From: an uncultured Coriobacteriales bacterium
Lineage (GTDB): Bacteria; Actinomycetota; Coriobacteriia; Coriobacteriales; UMGS124
Reading direction: 5' to 3'
Assembly: GCA_934636245.1 (NCBI GenBank)
Contig: CAKUAI010000002.1
Location: forward strand, 1 to 64,000
DNA: 64,000 nt
The translations under genes were made by a program, and so were the position numbers. Below are positions 58,342 to 64,000 of the stretch, piece by piece; position 1 is the stretch's first letter; each line of letters begins with the position of its first letter. The notes beneath the pieces were generated by a model that was given only the letters and a program-made list of their open reading frames with translations, was not told where the DNA came from and did no database searches.

Positions 58342-59127
58342 ATGGAAGAGTTACTCGCGAGCATCAGTGAGGAAATCAACGAGGTCGTTCATGAGTTCCT
58401 CCCACGCTTCATTGTGGGCGGCGGCCAGGCCGGCCTGACCCAGTACATCTTCTGGATGTGCGTCGCCATCGTTCTTATGCTGGTTGTGCTCTTTGCAGCC
58501 AGGGGCCGTCTGTCGCTGGTTCCCCGTGGCCGCTTTGTGAACGGCGTTGAGTATGTGGTTGAGTATGTCCGCGAGGACATCCTCAAGGGCAACCTGGGCA
58601 AGACGGCCGACAAGCACGGTCCCTTCCTGCTCACGGTGTTCTTCTTCATCCTCTTCAACGACATCGTCGGTGTCATCCCCGGCTGCAAGCCTGGTACGGG
58701 CACCATCGGCGTCACCGTGGCACTCGCTCTGTGCTCCTTTGTGTATTTCATCCGTGTCGCCGTCAAGCACATGGGTGCTCTGGGCTACATTAAGTCCCTT
58801 GCTCCTGCTGGTGTCGCCTTCCCGATCAATGTTCTGGTCGGCGTCATTGAGGCCTTCTCCACGTTCCTGCGCCTCGTCACCCTCGCCGTCCGACTCTTCG
58901 CCAACATGTTCGCCGGCCACATCTGCCTTGCGGCTTTCGCGATTCTGACGAGCAGCTTCTTCGGCGTGCTCATCAGCGCTGGCAACCCCGTTGGTCTGGC
59001 AAGCATCGTGTGGATTGCCATCCTCACGGTTGTCTACGCCATCGAGCTTGTCGTGGCCGTCATCCAGGCCTACGTCTTCACGGTTCTTTCCGCCGTGTAC
59101 GTGCAGCTCGCTGAGTCTGAGCACTAA
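58342..59127 (+). CDS. atpB: ATP synthase Fo subunit a
   Basis: Proton-channel stator of F1Fo ATP synthase, membrane, 261 residues. The essential Arg is Arg184 in TLAVRLFANMFAGH. Five or six hydrophobic segments; the N-terminus carries an outward amphipathic stretch. Start ATG 58342 follows GAGGAG. atpE lies 148 bases downstream. Confidence 0.95.
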   Translation: MEELLASISEEINEVVHEFLPRFIVGGGQAGLTQYIFWMCVAIVLMLVVLFAARGRLSLVPRGRFVNGVEYVVEYVREDILKGNLGKTADKHGPFLLTVFFFILFNDIVGVIPGCKPGTGTIGVTVALALCSFVYFIRVAVKHMGALGYIKSLAPAGVAFPINVLVGVIEAFSTFLRLVTLAVRLFANMFAGHICLAAFAILTSSFFGVLISAGNPVGLASIVWIAILTVVYAIELVVAVIQAYVFTVLSAVYVQLAESEH

Positions 59128-59275
59128 GCCTCGACTCAAGGTTCATTGTTCTGCCCGGCATCGCGCCGGTTTTGGTTGGTCACTTCGGTTGCAAAACGCA
59201 GCCGATGACATAGGAGTGTTTTCTGTAGGTATTCGCCCAGCATAGGGCTGGGCGGCCGTCCTTTTAGGAGGAATC

Positions 59276-59467
59276 ATGGGCGTTATCGGTTATGGTCTCG
59301 GTGTTATCGGTGCCGGCCTCGGCATTGGTCTGGCTGCTTACGGCGCTGCCACTGGTATGGCTCGCCAGCCCGAGGTTCAGGGTCGTCTGTTCACCGTCTT
59401 CATTCTGGGCGCCGCCTTCGTCGAGGCTCTTGCACTCATCGGCTTCGTTGTTGCCCTCATTAAGTAA
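59276..59467 (+). CDS. atpE: ATP synthase Fo subunit c (short)
   Basis: Rotor-ring proteolipid with two helices joined by the RQP loop (30-32). The ion-binding carboxylate is Glu50 in AAFVEALALIG, without the extra polar residues of Na+-type rings, so H+ is likely. It is 63 residues, shorter than the 70-85 usual in the family: helix 1 begins almost at the start codon. The start is well supported by GGAGGAATC just upstream, so the shortness seems real. Confidence 0.93.
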   Translation: MGVIGYGLGVIGAGLGIGLAAYGAATGMARQPEVQGRLFTVFILGAAFVEALALIGFVVALIK

Positions 59468-59520
59468 GTAATTCTTTTACCTGAATGTCGGAAACTTCGA
59501 AACACGATGGAGGTGAGTCA

Positions 59521-60120
59521 ATGAGCAATTGCAAAAACGGTGCTGCGGCACTCGCTGCTGGTGCCGTTGCCCTGGCTGCCCCCTCGCTCGCTCTTGCAGA
59601 GGAAAACTCTGATCTGGGTATCGGCATCCTGATTCCCAACCTTTCTGAGTTCATTCCTGCCCTCATTGCCTTCCTGGTTATCTGGGTGGTTCTTGCCAAG
59701 TTTGCTTGGCCGATGATTGTCGGCATGCTCGACAAGCGTCAGGAGACCATCAAGAACAACCTCGATGAGGCTGAGGCTGCCAAGATCGAAGCCCAGCGCT
59801 CCCTCGAGGAGTACAAGAAGCAGCTCGCTGACGCTCGTCGCGAGGCTGCCGGCATTGTCGACGAGGCCCGTCGCGCTGGTGAGCAGGTCAAGGCTGACAT
59901 CACGGCTCAGGCTCAGGCTCAGGCTGACGAGATGATCGCTAAGGCTAAGAAGTCCATCGAGAAGGAGAAGCTGGCCGCTATTGCCGACCTGCAGTCTTCT
60001 GTCGCGGATCTCTCTGTTGCCGTTGCCGGTCGTTTCATCGGTGAGGGTCTGTCTGACGCCGATCAGCGCAAGTTGATCGAGAAGTACGTCGCGGAAGCGG
60101 GTGCTCTCGATGCCAACTAA
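59521..60120 (+). CDS. atpF: ATP synthase Fo subunit b with N-terminal signal-like segment
   Basis: Peripheral stalk subunit, 199 residues. A first hydrophobic stretch ending in SLALAEE (residues 7-27) looks like a cleavable signal peptide, ahead of the true membrane segment (about 40-62, ALIAFLVIWVVLAKFAWP). A long charged helix follows (70-165), then the delta-contact end. The ATG at 59521 is preceded by GGAGGTGA. The stop overlaps atpH. Confidence 0.93.
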   Translation: MSNCKNGAAALAAGAVALAAPSLALAEENSDLGIGILIPNLSEFIPALIAFLVIWVVLAKFAWPMIVGMLDKRQETIKNNLDEAEAAKIEAQRSLEEYKKQLADARREAAGIVDEARRAGEQVKADITAQAQAQADEMIAKAKKSIEKEKLAAIADLQSSVADLSVAVAGRFIGEGLSDADQRKLIEKYVAEAGALDAN

Positions 60121-60679
60121 GCGCATTCTGGTCAAGCAAGAGGTAGCAACCTACGCCCAGTGCCTCCTTGAGGCTGCGCAGGTGGCGGACCGTGTCTTCG
60201 AGGACATCGAGGACATCAAGAACGTCCGTGTCGCTGTCGTCAAGTCTTCCCAGGTGCGTGAGTTCCTGCAGAACCCCAATGTTCCTGCAGAGAACAAGTC
60301 GGCATTCGTCAAGGATGCTTTCTCTGGGTTCGCCCCGGAGGTCGTCAGCGTTGTGGCCGTCATGGCCGAGCGCGGCGACATGAAGCTCCTTGGCCGTGTT
60401 GCCGTCGCTTATGAGGCGGCTGCGGAGAAGGCCCTCGACATGGTGGTCGTGGATGTCACCACGGCCGTGCCGCTCGACGACCATCTGCGTGACGTTATCA
60501 GCAAGAAGCTTTCGGCCGACCTTGGTCATGGCGTGCGCCTCAACGAGAGCGTCGACGCCTCGATTCTGGGAGGCTTCATCATCAGCACCCACGGCAAGCG
60601 TATGGACGCTAGCGTCAAGACGCAGCTCAATCATGCTCGCCAGGTGCTCAAGACCGCATCTACCGGAGGTGAAGAGTAA
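60110..60679 (+). CDS. atpH: ATP synthase F1 subunit delta
   Basis: OSCP-type subunit joining the stalk to F1, 189 residues. The N-terminal helical bundle (YAQCLLEAA) and the C-terminal ILGGFIISTHGKRMDASVKTQL are typical. The ATG at 60110 overlaps atpF by 11 bases; a GTG at 60101 is possible. The stop shares one base with the atpA start. Confidence 0.93.
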   Translation: MPTKRILVKQEVATYAQCLLEAAQVADRVFEDIEDIKNVRVAVVKSSQVREFLQNPNVPAENKSAFVKDAFSGFAPEVVSVVAVMAERGDMKLLGRVAVAYEAAAEKALDMVVVDVTTAVPLDDHLRDVISKKLSADLGHGVRLNESVDASILGGFIISTHGKRMDASVKTQLNHARQVLKTASTGGEE

Positions 60680-62250
60680 TGGCGGAAATTACCGCTGCGA
60701 ACATCGAGGCTGCCCTTAAGAAGCAGCTCGATTCGCTGAACACCACGGTTGATACGCGTGAGGTTGGTACGGTTATCCAGGTCGGCGACGGCATCGCCCG
60801 TATTGAGGGTCTGCAGGACGCTATGGCCGGCGAGCTCCTCGAGTTCGTGAGCGCCAGCACTGGCAAGAAGGTCTACGGCCTTTCCCAGAACCTGGAAGAG
60901 GATGAGGTTGGCGCCGTTCTTCTGGGCGACGTCGCTGTCATCAAGGAAGGCGACGAGGTCCACACGACCGGTCGCATCCTTGAGATTCCTGTCTCCCGTG
61001 CCATGCTCGGCCGCGTCGTCAACCCGCTTGGCGAGCCTATCGACGGTATGGGCCCCATTGAGGTCGAGGGCTATCGCCCCATCGAGTTCAAGGCTCCCGG
61101 CGTTATGGCCCGTAAGGGTGTTTGCGAGCCCGTTCAGACCGGCCTGCTCGCTATCGACGCGATGATCCCGATTGGCCGCGGCCAGCGCGAGCTCATCATT
61201 GGCGACCGTAAGACTGGTAAGACCGCTGTCGGCATCGACACGATCATCAACCAGAAGAACGAGAACATGATTTGCGTCTACGTCGCCGTTGGCCAGAAGG
61301 CCTCGACGGTAGCCGCAATTCGTGAGACGCTCGAGAAGCATGGCGCTCTCGAGTACTCCATCATCGTTTCCGCTTCCGCTTCCGACGCCGCCCCGCTGCA
61401 GTTCATCGCCCCCATGGCTGGCGCTGCAATCGGCGAGTACTTCATGTACAACGGCAAGGATGGCAAGCCCGCTGGCAAGGACAACCCCGGCGGCCACGTT
61501 CTGTGCGTGTACGACGACCTGTCCAAGCAGGCTGTTGCTTACCGTCAGATGTCGCTGACGCTCGACCGTCCCCCGGGACGCGAGGCTTACCCCGGTGACG
61601 TCTTCTACCTGCACTCGCGCCTGCTCGAGCGTGCCGTTAAGCTGAACGAGGAGAATGGCTCCGGTTCGCTCACGGCTCTGCCCGTCATCGAGACCCAGGC
61701 TGGTGACGTTTCTGCATACATTCCGACCAACGTGATTTCGATTACCGACGGTCAGATTTACCTGCAGACCGACCTGTTCTTCCAGGGTCAGCGTCCCGCC
61801 GTTGACGTGGGCATTTCGGTGTCCCGCGTCGGTGGTTCGGCCCAGATCAAGTCGATGAAGCAGTTCGCTGGTAACCTGCGTCTTGACCTTGCTGCTTACG
61901 ACGAGCTCAAGGCCTTCACGCAGTTCGGCAGCGACCTGGACAAGGCCACGCAGGACCAGCTGACCCGTGGTTCCCGCATGTACGAGCTGCTCAAGCAGCC
62001 TCGTTACAACCCCATGGACGTTGCCGATCAGGTTATCGCCATCTTCGCGGGCACCAAGGGCTACACCGACGACCTCCAGCTTGAGCAGGTCGTTCCCTTC
62101 CGCGATGGTCTGCTTCAGAACATCCATGCCACCCATCCTGAGTTCAACGCTCAGATCAAGGCCGGCAAGGTGTCCGACGAGCTCCAGGCCAAGATGGCTG
62201 AGGCCATCAAGGCTTACCACGAGCAGTTCGTCGCTGAAAGCCAGGTGTAA
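60679..62250 (+). CDS. atpA: ATP synthase F1 subunit alpha
   Basis: Non-catalytic nucleotide-binding subunit, 523 residues. Walker A GDRKTGKT (175-182); catalytic Arg region in SVSRVGGSAQIKSMK; expected beta-barrel, ATPase and helical C-terminal domains. The ATG at 60679 overlaps the delta stop by one base and follows GGAGGTGAAG. Slightly longer than the E. coli protein. Confidence 0.96.
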   Translation: MAEITAANIEAALKKQLDSLNTTVDTREVGTVIQVGDGIARIEGLQDAMAGELLEFVSASTGKKVYGLSQNLEEDEVGAVLLGDVAVIKEGDEVHTTGRILEIPVSRAMLGRVVNPLGEPIDGMGPIEVEGYRPIEFKAPGVMARKGVCEPVQTGLLAIDAMIPIGRGQRELIIGDRKTGKTAVGIDTIINQKNENMICVYVAVGQKASTVAAIRETLEKHGALEYSIIVSASASDAAPLQFIAPMAGAAIGEYFMYNGKDGKPAGKDNPGGHVLCVYDDLSKQAVAYRQMSLTLDRPPGREAYPGDVFYLHSRLLERAVKLNEENGSGSLTALPVIETQAGDVSAYIPTNVISITDGQIYLQTDLFFQGQRPAVDVGISVSRVGGSAQIKSMKQFAGNLRLDLAAYDELKAFTQFGSDLDKATQDQLTRGSRMYELLKQPRYNPMDVADQVIAIFAGTKGYTDDLQLEQVVPFRDGLLQNIHATHPEFNAQIKAGKVSDELQAKMAEAIKAYHEQFVAESQV

Positions 62251-62252
62251 CC

Positions 62253-63134
62253 ATGGCCAACCTCCGCGACATGAAGAAGCGCATCACTTCTGTCAAGTCC
62301 ACCAAGCAGATCACCCGCACCATGGAAATGGTGGCTACGGCAAAGATCCGCAAGGCGTCTGAACGTGTCGTGGCGGCGACCCCGTACTCCGAGGCAATGT
62401 TGGAGATGCTTGGAAACCTCGCCGGCAAAGCCGGCGAGGCTTCGCATCCTCTTCTTGAGGCTCATCCTGAGAAGAAGAACGTCCTCTTTGTCGTGGTCAC
62501 TTCCGACCGCGGTCTTGCAGGCGCCTTCAACACCCAGGTTCTCCGTGCTGCTGAGAAGCAGGCTCACGCCTATGCCGCTCAGGGCATTGAGACGAGCTAC
62601 ATCCTCTGTGGCAAGAAGGCCATCGGTTACTTCGGGTACCGTGGTGTCTCCGCCGAGATGAAGTTTGCGGGCCTTTCCGCAGACCCCACCTTCGAGGAGG
62701 CCAGCCGCATCGCTTCCTACGTGCGCGACAAGTACGCCTCTGGTCAGGTGGACGAGGTGCTGGTGTACTACAACCACATGCGTAACGCCGCCGACCAGGA
62801 CCTGCGTTGCGAGCAGCTCCTGCCCGTGGACGTGAGCAACGTCTCCAACGGTGAATCCGCCGCTGAGGCCACCTTTGACTTCGAGCCCGATGAGGCAACG
62901 GTCTTGGGCAAGCTTCTCCCGGCGTACGTTGAGACGATGGTCTACCATGCCCTGATCGACTCGGCCGCAGGCGAGCAGGGTGCCCGCCGTAAGGCAATGA
63001 AGTCGGCCACGGATAACGCGACCGAGATCATCAATACCCTGCAGCGTCAGTACAACCGTGCTCGCCAGGGCGCCATTACTACTGAGATCACCGAGATCGT
63101 CGCTGGCGCCGCGGCTCAGAAGAAGGAAGAATAG
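62253..63134 (+). CDS. atpG: ATP synthase F1 subunit gamma
   Basis: Central rotor shaft, 293 residues. The N-terminal MKKRITSVKSTKQITRTMEMVATAK and C-terminal AMKSATDNATEIINTLQRQYNRARQGAITTEITEIV coiled-coil ends are highly typical and flank the Rossmann-like domain (VTSDRGLAGAFN). It starts 2 bases after the atpA stop codon and ends 3 bases before atpD. Confidence 0.96.
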   Translation: MANLRDMKKRITSVKSTKQITRTMEMVATAKIRKASERVVAATPYSEAMLEMLGNLAGKAGEASHPLLEAHPEKKNVLFVVVTSDRGLAGAFNTQVLRAAEKQAHAYAAQGIETSYILCGKKAIGYFGYRGVSAEMKFAGLSADPTFEEASRIASYVRDKYASGQVDEVLVYYNHMRNAADQDLRCEQLLPVDVSNVSNGESAAEATFDFEPDEATVLGKLLPAYVETMVYHALIDSAAGEQGARRKAMKSATDNATEIINTLQRQYNRARQGAITTEITEIVAGAAAQKKEE

Positions 63135-63137
63135 ACG

Positions 63138-64000
<863 letters not shown>

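Overview
The window is a GC-rich, gene-dense actinobacterial chromosome segment, most likely from a member of the Coriobacteriia (Collinsella/Olsenella-like). The evidence is the Pkn/FHA/PstP/RodA/PbpA signalling and cell-wall operon typical of Actinobacteria, monoderm-style secreted proteins, abundant GTG starts and actinobacterial-type housekeeping genes. The genus call is inference. I see no prophage, insertion sequence, CRISPR array or other mobile element; the region looks like core chromosome.

Layout. 1-700: no supported gene, but terminators and a promoter. 702-3832: a complete ECF importer (TrpP-like S component, two ATPases, EcfT). 3861-3936: tRNA-Arg(CCT). 4398-14295 (minus): the kinase/FHA/phosphatase operon, in which RodA (SEDS) and PbpA (class B PBP) are one polypeptide. 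14483-16604: a small membrane protein, tRNA-Leu(CAG), tRNA-Ser(TGA) and an RlmI-like methyltransferase. 16681-23929: polysaccharide deacetylase, LysR regulator with two visible binding sites, CapA-like protein, TadA, a DEAD-box helicase and a secreted lipoprotein. 24093-25290 (minus): tRNA-Ser(GCT) and GluQ-RS. 25470-30325: a three-gene operon of unknown function, including a protein with 11-residue tandem repeats and a PGPG membrane hairpin. 30379-32685 (minus): 2-hydroxyacid dehydrogenase and an NlpC/P60 cell-wall hydrolase. 32941-39514: branched-chain amino-acid genes ilvB-ilvN-ilvC, a tandem 95-bp repeat, ilvD and a DUF815 ATPase. 39677-45741: hemolysin-III-like and CNNM/CorC-like membrane proteins, then a small envelope cluster ending in a second polysaccharide deacetylase.

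45852-47521: a manganese-export unit. A promoter with an extended -10 leads into a yybP-ykoY (Mn2+) riboswitch whose closing stem overlaps a strong terminator, followed by mntP and a terC-family gene. 47694-51100: a zinc-dependent phospholipase C-like protein (minus), an Atg22-like MFS transporter and a patatin-like hydrolase. 51183-56750: two divergent polar-amino-acid ABC transporters. In both, the substrate-binding protein carries a twin-arginine-like signal peptide and a C-terminal FMN-binding (flavinylation) domain, and each operon has a stem-loop between the binding-protein and permease genes. 56862-57887: rpiB and a dCMP deaminase. 58036-64000: F1Fo ATP synthase operon (small AtpI-like protein, atpB, E, F, H, A, G and partial atpD cut by the window end).

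The most interesting features are the flavin-binding transporter binding proteins, the RodA-PbpA fusion, the overlapping Mn2+ riboswitch/terminator, the uncharacterised 25.5-30.3 kb operon, and a recurring architecture of twin-arginine-like signals, three of them behind a disordered cytoplasmic tail. All calls are from reading the sequence; no database search was run.
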